Assembly (NCBI GenBank): GCA_038043245.1
Contig: JBBTCH010000004.1
Coordinates: 36,091 to 100,090, forward strand
Direction: 5' to 3'
Origin: JACPFV01 sp038043245
Lineage (GTDB): Bacteria > Pseudomonadota > Gammaproteobacteria > Nevskiales > Nevskiaceae
Length of the DNA stretch: 64,000 nucleotides
Below are positions 25,183-33,643 of this stretch, in pieces. The stretch's first letter is position 1. Every line of letters starts with the position of its first letter. The translations under genes and the position numbers were made by a program. The notes below the pieces were generated by a model. It was not told where the DNA came from. It saw only the letters and a program-made list of their open reading frames with translations, and ran no database searches.

Positions 25183-26028
25183 GGGTAGACCGAGATTCCG
25201 CCACAGACGCAGCGTCGGCTCGCTTTGATTGAGCGTATAGAAGTGGATGCCAGGCGCGCCGCCGGCAAGGAGAGTCTGGCTCAAGCGCGTAACGACATCG
25301 AGACCGAAATCCAGCAGTGCGGGTTTGTCGTCCTGCAGTTGTTCGAGGCGCAGACGGACCCAGCGCGGGATCTCGGCACCGCAGGCCGCGGAGAAACGCG
25401 TGAGTTGCGCGTGGTTGGTGATCGGCATGATGCCGGGGACGATGGGAGTCTTCAGTCCTGCTTTCTCGCAGCGCTCGCGGAAATCGAAATACGCATCGGC
25501 GTTGAAAAAATACTGGGTGATGGCGCAATCAGCGCCCGCCTTGACCTTGCGCGCGAAATTATCGAAATCAACCTGCGGCGTGCCGCCTTGCGGGTGCATC
25601 TCGGGGTAGGCGGCGACCTCGATGCGGAAGTGGTCGCCGTGAGTCTGGCGGATGAACTCGACCAGTTCGTTGGCGTAATGGAATTCGCCGTCGGCAGCTG
25701 CCGAATTTGAGCCCGGGGGCAGGTCGCCGCGCAGGGCGACGATACGCTTGACGCCCGCGGTCTTGTACTGCGCGAGCAGTTCGGCAATCCGCGCGCGGGT
25801 GGAGCCGACGCAGGTCAGGTGCGGCGCCGCTTCAACGCCGGTGTCGCGCACGACCTGGACCACGGTTTCGTAGGTGCCCTGCTGATCCGAGCCGCCGGCG
25901 CCGAACGTCACCGAGAAATACTTCGGCTGCAGCGCGGCAAGTTTCTTTACCACCGCCGGCAGCTTGGCGGCGCCCTCCGGTGTGCGCGGCGGGAACAGCT
26001 CGAACGAAAACGACAGTTCCTGGGCCAT
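25174..26028 (-). CDS. metF: Methylenetetrahydrofolate reductase
   Basis: 284 residues. FSFELFPPRTPEG at the N-terminus, SVTFGAGGSDQQGT (about 39-52) and ALRGDLPPG (about 97) are the flavin/folate-binding blocks of MetF. It makes 5-methyl-THF for methionine synthesis. It is the last gene of metK-ahcY-metF, so the operon covers most of the methyl cycle; a hairpin repeat separates it from ahcY. Confidence 0.95.
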   Translation of the reverse strand: MAQELSFSFELFPPRTPEGAAKLPAVVKKLAALQPKYFSVTFGAGGSDQQGTYETVVQVVRDTGVEAAPHLTCVGSTRARIAELLAQYKTAGVKRIVALRGDLPPGSNSAAADGEFHYANELVEFIRQTHGDHFRIEVAAYPEMHPQGGTPQVDFDNFARKVKAGADCAITQYFFNADAYFDFRERCEKAGLKTPIVPGIMPITNHAQLTRFSAACGAEIPRWVRLRLEQLQDDKPALLDFGLDVVTRLSQTLLAGGAPGIHFYTLNQSEPTLRLWRNLGLPNP

Positions 26029-26037
26029 TAGAGTCTT

Positions 26038-26093
26038 GTCATCCTGAGCGTAGCGAAGGATCTGGCCAGATTCCTCGCAGCGCTCGGAATGAC
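26038..26093. repeat. REP-like long hairpin between ahcY and metF
   Basis: GTCATCCTGAGCGTAGCGAA...CTGG pairs with CCAG...TTCCTCGCAGCGCTCGGAATGAC across the whole 56 bp with several mismatches. One half-unit resembles the repeat at 38661. On the leftward transcript it could damp metF expression relative to metK and ahcY. Confidence 0.55.
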
Positions 26094-26100
26094 ACGGGGA

Positions 26101-27519
26101 CTAGTAGCGGTAATGCTCGGGCTTGTACGGGCCGGCCTTGTCCACGCCGAGGTACGCCGCCTGTTCGTCGGTCAGCTGCGTCAGCTTCACGCCGATCTTT
26201 TCCAGATGCAGGCGCGCGACTTCCTCGTCGAGTTTTTTCGGCAAGCGGTAAACGGTCTTTTCGTACTTGTCCTTGTTCGCCCACAGGTCGATCTGCGCCA
26301 GCGTCTGGTTGCTGAACGAGTTGCTCATCACGAATGACGGATGGCCGTGTGCACAACCGAGGTTGACCAAGCGGCCTTCGGCGAGCAGGTAGATGCAGTT
26401 GCCGTTCTTGAACGTGTACTTGTCCACCTGCGGCTTGATGTTGGTGTGCGTGGCCGACTTCACCAGCTTCTCGACCTGGATCTCGTTGTCGAAGTGGCCG
26501 ATGTTGCAGACGATGGCCTGGTCCTTCATGCGTTCCATATGCGCCAGCGTGATCACGTCCTTGTTGCCGGTGGTGGTGACGTAGATGTCACCGCGGCCGA
26601 GGGTTTCCTCGACGGTGGTGACCTCGAAGCCTTCCATCGCCGCCTGCAGGGCATTGATCGGATCGATCTCGGTGACGATCACGCGCGCGCCGAAGCCGCG
26701 CAGCGAATGCGCCGAGCCCTTGCCGACGTCGCCATAGCCGCAGACCACCGCCACCTTGCCCGCCACCATCACGTCGGTGGCGCGCTTGATGCCGTCGGCC
26801 AGCGATTCGCGGCAGCCGTAGAGGTTGTCGAACTTCGACTTGGTGACCGAGTCGTTGACGTTGATCGCAGGGACGAGCAGCTTGCCCGCTTCCATCATCT
26901 GGTAGAGGCGATGCACGCCCGTGGTGGTTTCTTCGGAGACGCCGCGCCATTCCTTGACGACATTGGTCCAGAAGCCGGGGCGTTCTTTCGCCACGCGCTT
27001 GAGCAGGTTCTTGATCACCTGCTCTTCATGCGAACCGGACGGCGAGTCCACCCACTTGTCGCCTTTCTCCAGTTCGTAGCCCTTGTGGATCAGCAGCGTG
27101 ACGTCGCCGCCGTCGTCCACCACCATCTCCGGGCCTTTCTGGCCGGGATGGGTGACCGCGTCGAGCGTCAGGTCCCAATATTCTTCGAGCGTCTCGCCCT
27201 TCCAGGCAAACACCGGCACGCCGGTGACGGCGATCGCTGCGGCGGCTTCGTCTTGCGTCGAGAAAATGTTGCACGAGGCCCAGCGGACATTCGCGCCGAG
27301 CGCGGTCAGCGTCTCGATCAGCACCGCGGTCTGCGTGGTCATGTGCAGCGACCCGGTGATGCGCACACCCTTGAGGGGCTTGCTGGTCGAGTGCTTCTTG
27401 CGGATCGACATCAGGCCGGGCATTTCGGCTTCGGCGATCTCGATCTGCAAGCGGCCGGCGGGCGCTAGCTTGATGTCGCGGACTTTGTAGTCTGCGGCGG
27501 GTTTGAGGACAGCGTTCAT
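26101..27519 (-). CDS. ahcY: Adenosylhomocysteinase
   Basis: 472 residues from MNAVLKPAADYKVRD at 27519, with AAGGAGT just upstream. SAH hydrolase landmarks are present: HMTTQTAVLIETL (about 59), the NAD-binding GYGDVGKGSA (about 262) and the C-terminal KPEHYRY. It splits S-adenosylhomocysteine into homocysteine and adenosine. The gene begins 14 nt after the metK stop. Confidence 0.96.
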   Translation of the reverse strand: MNAVLKPAADYKVRDIKLAPAGRLQIEIAEAEMPGLMSIRKKHSTSKPLKGVRITGSLHMTTQTAVLIETLTALGANVRWASCNIFSTQDEAAAAIAVTGVPVFAWKGETLEEYWDLTLDAVTHPGQKGPEMVVDDGGDVTLLIHKGYELEKGDKWVDSPSGSHEEQVIKNLLKRVAKERPGFWTNVVKEWRGVSEETTTGVHRLYQMMEAGKLLVPAINVNDSVTKSKFDNLYGCRESLADGIKRATDVMVAGKVAVVCGYGDVGKGSAHSLRGFGARVIVTEIDPINALQAAMEGFEVTTVEETLGRGDIYVTTTGNKDVITLAHMERMKDQAIVCNIGHFDNEIQVEKLVKSATHTNIKPQVDKYTFKNGNCIYLLAEGRLVNLGCAHGHPSFVMSNSFSNQTLAQIDLWANKDKYEKTVYRLPKKLDEEVARLHLEKIGVKLTQLTDEQAAYLGVDKAGPYKPEHYRY

Positions 27520-27533
27520 GAATGACTCCTTGA

Positions 27534-28733
27534 TTACTTGAGACCGGCGGCTTTGCGCAGCTCGTTGGCCTTGTCGGTTTTTTCCCAGGAGAACGCCGTG
27601 AACTTCTCGCCGTTGGCGAGTTTCACGTCGTAGGGCTTTCGACCGAAATGGCCGTTGCTGGCGGTGACCTGGTACATCGGGTGGATCAGGTCGAGCATCT
27701 GGATGATGCCGTAGGGACGCAGGTCGAAATGCGCGCGTACCAGTTTTTCGATGTGGGCGTCGGAAATCTTGCCGGTGCCGAAGGTGGTGACCGAGATTGA
27801 GGTCGGTTCGGCGACGCCGATGGCGTAGCTGACCTGGATCTCGCACTTGTCGGCGAGACCGGCAGCGACGATGTTCTTCGCCACGTAGCGGCCGGCGTAC
27901 GCGGCGCTGCGGTCAACCTTGGACGGATCCTTGCCGGAGAACGCGCCGCCGCCGTGACGAGCATAGCCGCCGTAGGAGTCGACGATGATCTTGCGGCCGG
28001 TGAGGCCGCAGTCGCCGACCGGACCACCGATGACGAAATTGCCGGTGGGGTTGATGTGGAACTTGGTGGACTTGGAGATCCATTTCGCCGGCAGCACCGG
28101 CAGCACCACTTCCTCCATCACGCCTTCGCGCAGTTTCTTCAGCGAGATGTCCGGCGAATGCTGGGTCGACAGCACCACGGCGTCAATGCCGGTGATTTCG
28201 TTGTCTTCGTAGCGCAGGGTGACCTGTGACTTCGCGTCCGGGCGCAGCCAGGCGCAGGGCGAGTTTTTCTGTTTACGGATCTTGGTCTGCTGTTCAACCA
28301 GCCGGTGCGCGTAATAGATCGGTGCCGGCATCAGATCCGGCGTCTCGTTGCAGGCGAAGCCAAACATCAGGCCCTGGTCGCCGGCACCCTGTTCCTCGGG
28401 CTTCTTGCGGTCGACGCCCATGTTGATGTCGGGCGACTGCTTGCCGATGAAGTTGAGCACGCCGCAGGTGTTGCCGTCGTAGCCGACGGCGGAATTGTCG
28501 TAGCCGATGCCGGTGATGACCTTGCGCGCGATGGCCTCGACGTCGGCCCAGGCGGTGGTGGTGATCTCGCCGGCGACGACGGCGACGCCGGTCTTGACCA
28601 GCGTTTCGCAGGCGACGCGGGCGCGCTTGTCCTGCGCGAGGATCGCATCGAGGATCGCGTCGGAGATCTGGTCGGCGACCTTGTCGGGGTGGCCTTCGGA
28701 GACGGATTCAGAGGTGAAAAGATATTCGGACAT
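27534..28733 (-). CDS. metK: S-adenosylmethionine synthase
   Basis: 399 residues. SESVSEGHPDKVADQISDAI at the N-terminus, GAGDQGLMFGFA (about 117) with the ATP-binding loop, and GGGAFSGKDPSKVDRS (about 262) are standard MetK signatures. It makes SAM from methionine and ATP. First gene of the methionine-cycle operon; a promoter with an overlapping palindrome is described separately. Confidence 0.97.
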   Translation of the reverse strand: MSEYLFTSESVSEGHPDKVADQISDAILDAILAQDKRARVACETLVKTGVAVVAGEITTTAWADVEAIARKVITGIGYDNSAVGYDGNTCGVLNFIGKQSPDINMGVDRKKPEEQGAGDQGLMFGFACNETPDLMPAPIYYAHRLVEQQTKIRKQKNSPCAWLRPDAKSQVTLRYEDNEITGIDAVVLSTQHSPDISLKKLREGVMEEVVLPVLPAKWISKSTKFHINPTGNFVIGGPVGDCGLTGRKIIVDSYGGYARHGGGAFSGKDPSKVDRSAAYAGRYVAKNIVAAGLADKCEIQVSYAIGVAEPTSISVTTFGTGKISDAHIEKLVRAHFDLRPYGIIQMLDLIHPMYQVTASNGHFGRKPYDVKLANGEKFTAFSWEKTDKANELRKAAGLK

Positions 28734-28767
28734 CGTCAGTTCCTCGTTGCGGTTAATTGAAAAACTT

Positions 28768-28799
28768 ATATCTGCTTATACGGATAAGCGGATATTGTA
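28768..28799 (-). promoter_or_regulatory. metK promoter -10 with overlapping palindromic operator
   Basis: On the minus strand TACAAT (28799-28794) is a good -10, with TGCACA 16 bp upstream as a weak -35. A 12-bp-arm palindrome with one mismatch (ATATCTGCTTAT-ACGG-ATAAGCGGATAT, 28768-28795) covers its downstream edge. Many proteobacteria control metK and ahcY by ArsR-type repressors (SahR, SamR) that bind AT-rich palindromes. This fits such a site, but the regulator is inferred. It is not a SAM riboswitch: the leader is too short. Confidence 0.55.
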
Positions 28800-29012
28800 A
28801 CAGCCCACCACCGTTTGTGCAGGCTGGCCGAGACGCATGTCGGCGAGATGACGGCGCTAGGACATAGCGCGCTTTCTCCGTCGGCGCAAGGGCAAACAGG
28901 GCATTGCAAAACCGCCGTCATGCGCTAGTCTTCTGCGCGCCGGGCAGATCACGCAACGAGCTGAAGCCGGGGACGGTTCAATTTCTTACATCACATCTGA
29001 GGAGTACACAGA

Positions 29013-29279
29013 ATGGCAAAAGCAAAACGCAAACCGAGTGCAGCCTTCATGAAGCCGATGACGCCCAGCGCCGCGCTGAGCGAAGTTGTTGGTTCCAAGG
29101 CGATTCCGCGTACCGAAGTCACCAAGAAGCTCTGGGCCTACATCAAGAAGAACGGCCTGCAGGACAAGAAGAACAAGCGCAACATCAATGCCGACGCCGC
29201 CCTTAAGACCGTGTTCGGTGGCAAGTCGCAGGTCAGCATGTTCGAAATGACCAAGCTGGTCAGCAAGCACCTCAAGTAA
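29013..29279 (+). CDS. SWIB/MDM2-domain protein
   Basis: 88 residues, good GAGGAGT ribosome-binding site. The SWIB fold covers residues 15-85: MKPMTPSAALSEVVG, PRTEVTKKLWAYIKKNGLQD, ADAALKTVFGGKSQVSMFEM, LVSKHLK. The N-terminus is lysine-rich (AKAKRK). Bacterial SWIB proteins are small, probably DNA-associated, and poorly understood; in chlamydiae they are fused to topoisomerase I. A strong terminator follows. Confidence 0.9.
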   Translation: MAKAKRKPSAAFMKPMTPSAALSEVVGSKAIPRTEVTKKLWAYIKKNGLQDKKNKRNINADAALKTVFGGKSQVSMFEMTKLVSKHLK

Positions 29280-29300
29280 ATTTTTGCCGCTTTACCTGAA

Positions 29301-29324
29301 AGCCCCGGTCCGCCGGGGCTTTTT
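29301..29324 (+). terminator. Rho-independent terminator after the SWIB gene
   Basis: AGCCCCGG-TCCG-CCGGGGCT forms a perfect 8-bp GC-rich stem followed by TTTTGTTTTG, 22 nt past the stop codon. Confidence 0.9.
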
Positions 29325-29389
29325 GTTTTGGGCGCGCCCTTTACAATGGCGGCCCTGAATTTACGTCCATGTAACTGATCGCGACATCC

Positions 29390-31438
29390 ATGTCGCGCCT
29401 TTCCGAAAAAGATCACCGCGCCATGCCGACCCGCCTCGAACTCGCCAACGCCGTCCGTGCCCTTGCGATGGATGCGGTACAAAAAGCCAACTCCGGACAC
29501 CCCGGCATGCCGATGGGCATGGCCGACATCGCCGAAGTGCTGTGGAACGATTTCCTGCATCACAACCCGGCCGACCCTGCGTGGCCGAACCGCGACCGCT
29601 TCGTGGTCTCCAATGGCCACGGCTCGATGCTGCTGTATGCGCTGCTGCATCTCACCGGCTATGACCTGCCGATCGAGGAGCTGAAAAACTTCCGCCAGCT
29701 GCACTCGAAGACGCCGGGGCATCCCGAAGTTGGCATGACGCCGGGCGTCGAAACCACCACCGGTCCGCTGGGGCAGGGCATCGCCAATGCGGTCGGCATG
29801 GCGCTGGCTGAACGACTGCTCGCGGCGCGCTTCAATCGCGACGGTTACAGCGTCGTTGATCACCACACCTATGTGTTCACCGGCGACGGTTGCCTGATGG
29901 AAGGCATCTCGCACGAAGCCTGTTCGCTGGCCGGCACGCTGGGCCTGGGCAAGCTGATCGTGTTCTACGACGACAACGACATCTCGATCGACGGCGAAGT
30001 GCACGGCTGGTTCCGTGACGACACCCCGGGCCGCTTCGAAGCTTACGGCTGGCAGGTGGTGCGTAACGTCAACGGTCATGATCCGGTCGAGATCAAAAAA
30101 GCCATCGAGACTGCGCGCAGGCAGGACGCAAAACCGACGCTGATCTGCTGCAAGACCATCATCGGCTGGGGCGCACCGAACAAGCAGGGCAAGGAATCCG
30201 CACACGGCGCGCCGCTGGGTGATGCCGAGATCAAACTCGCGCGTGAAACCCTGAAGTGGCCGCACGCGCCGTTCGAGATTCCTGCCGACGTTCGCGCCGG
30301 CTGGGATGCCAAGACCCGTGGTATTGCGGCGCAGCGCGACTGGCAGAAGAATTTCGATGGCTATGCGCGCGAGTTCCCCGAACTGGCCGCCGAGTTCAGC
30401 CGACGTCTCCGGGGCGAGCTGCCCAAAGACTGGAACGAGCTGATCAGCGCGTATGTCGCCAAGAGCGCGGGCAGCGATAAGGCCATCGCCACGCGCAAGG
30501 CCTCGCAGATGGTGCTCAACGAGATCGGCCCGAAGTTGCCCGAATTTCTCGGCGGTTCGGCGGATCTGACCGAATCCAACCTGACCAAATGGGACGGCGC
30601 GGCGGCGGTGCTGCCCGGCAAACTCAGCGGTAGCTATGTCTATTACGGCGTGCGCGAATTCGGCATGTCGGCGCTGATGAACGGCGTCACGCTGCACGGT
30701 GGCTTCATCCCGTTCGGCGGCACCTTCCTCACTTTCAGCGACTACGCACGCAACGCGGTGCGCATGGCGGCGCTGATGAAGATCCGCTCGATCTTCGTCT
30801 ATACGCACGACTCCATCGGCCTCGGCGAAGACGGGCCGACGCATCAGTCGGTCGAGCATGTGTCCTCGTTGAGACTGATTCCCGGTCTGCACGTCTGGCG
30901 GCCCTGCGATCTGTTCGAGACCGCCATCGCCTGGCAGGCGGCCGTCGAGCGCAAGGATGGGCCCAGTGCACTGGCGCTGACACGGCAAAATCTGACACAG
31001 CAAGCGCATACACCGGCTCAATCTGCGCAAGTGCTGCGCGGCGGCTATGTGCTGCTCGAACCCGCGCGCACGCCAGAAGCAATGATCATCGCCACCGGTT
31101 CCGAGGTGATGCTGGCCACCGAGGTGGCGAAGAAGCTCAATGAACAGGGCCGCGCCGTCCGCGTGGTGTCGATGCCCTGTGTCGAGCGCTTCCTCGCGCA
31201 AGACGCGGCGTACCGCGAATCGGTACTGCCGAAAAAAATCAGCAAGCGCCTCGCGCTCGAAGCCGGCATCAGCTGGTTCTGGCGTCCGCTGGTCGGCGAC
31301 GCCGGCGAGGTCATCGGTGTCGATCGCTACGGTGAGTCAGCGCCGGCGCCGGCGGTGTTCAAGCTGTTTGGTCTCACGGTCGAGAACGTGCAACGCAAAA
31401 TGGAAACCCTGCTCGGCGCCCAGCCGAAACTCATTTAA
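29390..31438 (+). CDS. tkt: Transketolase
   Basis: 682 residues if started at the ATG at 29390; the ATG at 29423 (MPTRLELANAVRALAMDAVQ) fits the family start better, and neither has a clear ribosome-binding site. The TPP-binding motif is GDGCLMEGIS...NDISIDG (about 166-200), with the N-terminal HPGMPMGMA block and the central FGGTFLTFSDYARNA block. It exchanges two-carbon units in the pentose phosphate pathway. It leads the tkt-gap-pgk group, a common glycolysis/pentose arrangement in Proteobacteria. Confidence 0.95.
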   Translation: MSRLSEKDHRAMPTRLELANAVRALAMDAVQKANSGHPGMPMGMADIAEVLWNDFLHHNPADPAWPNRDRFVVSNGHGSMLLYALLHLTGYDLPIEELKNFRQLHSKTPGHPEVGMTPGVETTTGPLGQGIANAVGMALAERLLAARFNRDGYSVVDHHTYVFTGDGCLMEGISHEACSLAGTLGLGKLIVFYDDNDISIDGEVHGWFRDDTPGRFEAYGWQVVRNVNGHDPVEIKKAIETARRQDAKPTLICCKTIIGWGAPNKQGKESAHGAPLGDAEIKLARETLKWPHAPFEIPADVRAGWDAKTRGIAAQRDWQKNFDGYAREFPELAAEFSRRLRGELPKDWNELISAYVAKSAGSDKAIATRKASQMVLNEIGPKLPEFLGGSADLTESNLTKWDGAAAVLPGKLSGSYVYYGVREFGMSALMNGVTLHGGFIPFGGTFLTFSDYARNAVRMAALMKIRSIFVYTHDSIGLGEDGPTHQSVEHVSSLRLIPGLHVWRPCDLFETAIAWQAAVERKDGPSALALTRQNLTQQAHTPAQSAQVLRGGYVLLEPARTPEAMIIATGSEVMLATEVAKKLNEQGRAVRVVSMPCVERFLAQDAAYRESVLPKKISKRLALEAGISWFWRPLVGDAGEVIGVDRYGESAPAPAVFKLFGLTVENVQRKMETLLGAQPKLI

Positions 31439-31454
31439 GAGAGAAGGAACGAAC

Positions 31455-32459
31455 ATGGCAATCAAGGTTGGCATCAATGGTTTTGGCCGCATCGGCCGCA
31501 ACGTACTGCGTGCGGCGGTGCAGAACTTCGGCAAGGACATCGAGGTCGTCGGCATCAACGACCTGCTCGAGCCGGACTATCTCGCCTACATGCTCCAATA
31601 CGACTCCGTGCACGGCCGCTTCAAGGGCAAGGTCGCCATCGAAGGCGGTGCGCTGCTGGTCAACGGTCAGAAAATCCGCCTGACCCAGGAGCGCGATCCG
31701 GCCAATCTGAAGTGGAAAGACGTCGGCGCTGACGTCGTCATCGAGTCCACTGGCCTGTTCCTCGACAAGGCCAGCGCGCAGAAACATCTCGATGCCGGCG
31801 CGAAGAAGGTGATCATCTCGGCGCCGTCGAAAGACGACACGCCGATGTTCGTCTATGGCGTCAACCACAAGACCTATGCCGGTCAGGCCATCGTCTCCAA
31901 TGCTTCGTGCACCACCAACTGTCTGGCGCCGCTGGCCAAGGTCATCCACGACAAGTGGGGCATCAAGCGCGGCCTGATGACTACCGTGCACGCGACCACG
32001 GCGACGCAGAAGACCGTCGACGGCCCGTCGTCGAAGGACTGGCGCGGCGGCCGCGGCATCCTCGAGAACATCATTCCGTCCAGCACCGGTGCGGCCAAAG
32101 CGGTCGGTGTGGTGATTCCGTCGCTGAACAAGAAACTCACCGGCATGTCGTTCCGCGTGCCGACCTCCGACGTGTCGGTGGTGGATCTCACCTGCGAACT
32201 GGAGAAGGACGCGAGCTACGACGAGATCAAGGCCGAAATGAAGGCGCAGAGCGAGGGTGCGCTCAAGGGCGTGCTCGGCTACACCGAGGACAAGGTGGTG
32301 GCCACCGATTTCCGCGGCGACGCCCGCACCTCGATCTTCGACGCCGACGCCGGTATCGCGCTCGACAAGACCTTCGTCAAGCTGGTCAGCTGGTACGACA
32401 ACGAGTGGGGCTATTCCAACAAGTGCCTCGAGATGGTTCGGGTCGTCGCCGGAAAATAA
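31455..32459 (+). CDS. gap: Glyceraldehyde-3-phosphate dehydrogenase, type I
   Basis: 334 residues, ATG at 31455 after AGAGAAGGA. NAD-binding VGINGFGRIGRNVLR at the start and the catalytic cysteine in SNASCTTNCLAPL (about 153) are intact, as is the C-terminal SWYDNEWGYSNK. It oxidises glyceraldehyde-3-phosphate to 1,3-bisphosphoglycerate, the substrate of Pgk encoded 3 nt downstream. Confidence 0.97.
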   Translation: MAIKVGINGFGRIGRNVLRAAVQNFGKDIEVVGINDLLEPDYLAYMLQYDSVHGRFKGKVAIEGGALLVNGQKIRLTQERDPANLKWKDVGADVVIESTGLFLDKASAQKHLDAGAKKVIISAPSKDDTPMFVYGVNHKTYAGQAIVSNASCTTNCLAPLAKVIHDKWGIKRGLMTTVHATTATQKTVDGPSSKDWRGGRGILENIIPSSTGAAKAVGVVIPSLNKKLTGMSFRVPTSDVSVVDLTCELEKDASYDEIKAEMKAQSEGALKGVLGYTEDKVVATDFRGDARTSIFDADAGIALDKTFVKLVSWYDNEWGYSNKCLEMVRVVAGK

Positions 32460-32462
32460 GGC

Positions 32463-33641
32463 ATGGCCGTGCTGCGCATGGCGGAGCTGGATCTCAAGGG
32501 CAAACGCCTGCTGATCCGCCAGGACCTCAACGTACCGGTGCAGGACGGGCGCATCACTTCCGATGCACGTCTGCGCGCCTCGCTGCCGACGCTCAGATCA
32601 GCGATCGAAGCCGGCGCGTCGGTGCTGGTGATCTCACATTTGGGCCGCCCCAAGGCGGGCCACTTCGATGCGGAGCACTCGCTGACGCCGGTCGCTGCCT
32701 GGTTCACACAACAGCTGGGCCGCTCGGTGCCGATCCTCAGCAACTGGATCGACGGTGTAGCGCTGCAGCCCGGCCAGATCGTGCTCGGCGAGAACACGCG
32801 CTTCCTCAAGGGTGAAAAAGAAAACGACGAGACGCTGTCGAAGAAGATGGCGGCGTTGTGCGATATCTATGTGATGGACGCCTTTGGCACTGCGCATCGC
32901 GCCGAGGCCAGCACGCATGGCGTCGCGCGTTTCGCACCGACCGCCTGTGCTGGCCCGCTGCTGGCGGCGGAGCTCGATGCGCTTGGTACCGCGCTGGCGA
33001 ATCCGAAGAAACCGCTGGCGGTCATCGTCGGCGGCAGCAAGGTTTCGACCAAGCTGGATCTGCTCAACAATCTCGCCGACGTCGCCGACCAGTTGATCGT
33101 CGGCGGCGGCATCGCCAACACCTTTCTTGCCGCCGCCGGTTATCCGGTGGGGCGCTCGCTGTACGAGCGCGAGATGCTGGTCACCGCGCGCGACATCCTT
33201 GGCAAGATCAAGAAGCGTGGCGGCGACCTGCCGCTGCCCGAGGATGTGGTGGTGGCATCGGAATTCTCGGCTGAGGCCCATGCCGAAGTGCGGCCGGTGG
33301 CCGAAGTCGAGGCCGACGAGATGATCCTCGACATTGGGCCGAAGACGCGCAAGAAACTCGCGGCCCTGCTGAAAAACTGCGGCACCATCGTCTGGAACGG
33401 GCCAGTCGGCGTGTTTGAGTACGACAGTTTTGCCGGCGGCACCAAGGCCATCGCCGAGGCCATTGCATCCAGCAAGGCGTTCTCGCTGGCGGGCGGCGGC
33501 GACACGCTGGCGGCCATCGACAAGTTCAAAGTCGCCGACAGGCTCGGCTACATTTCCACCGGCGGCGGCGCCTTCCTCGAATTTCTCGAGGGCAAGAAAC
33601 TGCCTGCGGTCGAGGTGCTGGAGCAGCGCGCCGCTGGCTGA
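32463..33641 (+). CDS. pgk: Phosphoglycerate kinase
   Basis: 392 residues. LLIRQDLNVPVQDGRI (about 14), SHLGRPKAG (about 58), VGGSKVSTKLDLL (about 183) and GGGDTLAAIDKF (about 344) are the conserved substrate and nucleotide segments. It makes ATP from 1,3-bisphosphoglycerate. It starts 3 nt after gap and ends 2 nt before the peptidase gene, so the four genes probably share a transcript. Confidence 0.96.
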   Translation: MAVLRMAELDLKGKRLLIRQDLNVPVQDGRITSDARLRASLPTLRSAIEAGASVLVISHLGRPKAGHFDAEHSLTPVAAWFTQQLGRSVPILSNWIDGVALQPGQIVLGENTRFLKGEKENDETLSKKMAALCDIYVMDAFGTAHRAEASTHGVARFAPTACAGPLLAAELDALGTALANPKKPLAVIVGGSKVSTKLDLLNNLADVADQLIVGGGIANTFLAAAGYPVGRSLYEREMLVTARDILGKIKKRGGDLPLPEDVVVASEFSAEAHAEVRPVAEVEADEMILDIGPKTRKKLAALLKNCGTIVWNGPVGVFEYDSFAGGTKAIAEAIASSKAFSLAGGGDTLAAIDKFKVADRLGYISTGGGAFLEFLEGKKLPAVEVLEQRAAG

Positions 33642-33643
33642 GC

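Noticed and set aside
28734..29012. SAM riboswitch or other RNA element upstream of metK
   Set aside because: The leader between the -10 and the start codon is only about 60 nt, and the visible structure is a promoter-overlapping palindrome, better explained as an operator.
29138..31201. A 687-codon open frame antisense to transketolase, and similar long antisense frames (16125-17621, 18050-19516, 19680-20999, 26341-27468)
   Set aside because: All lie opposite well-identified genes in high-GC DNA, have R/H/Q/V-rich low-information sequence, and show no domain or ribosome-binding site.
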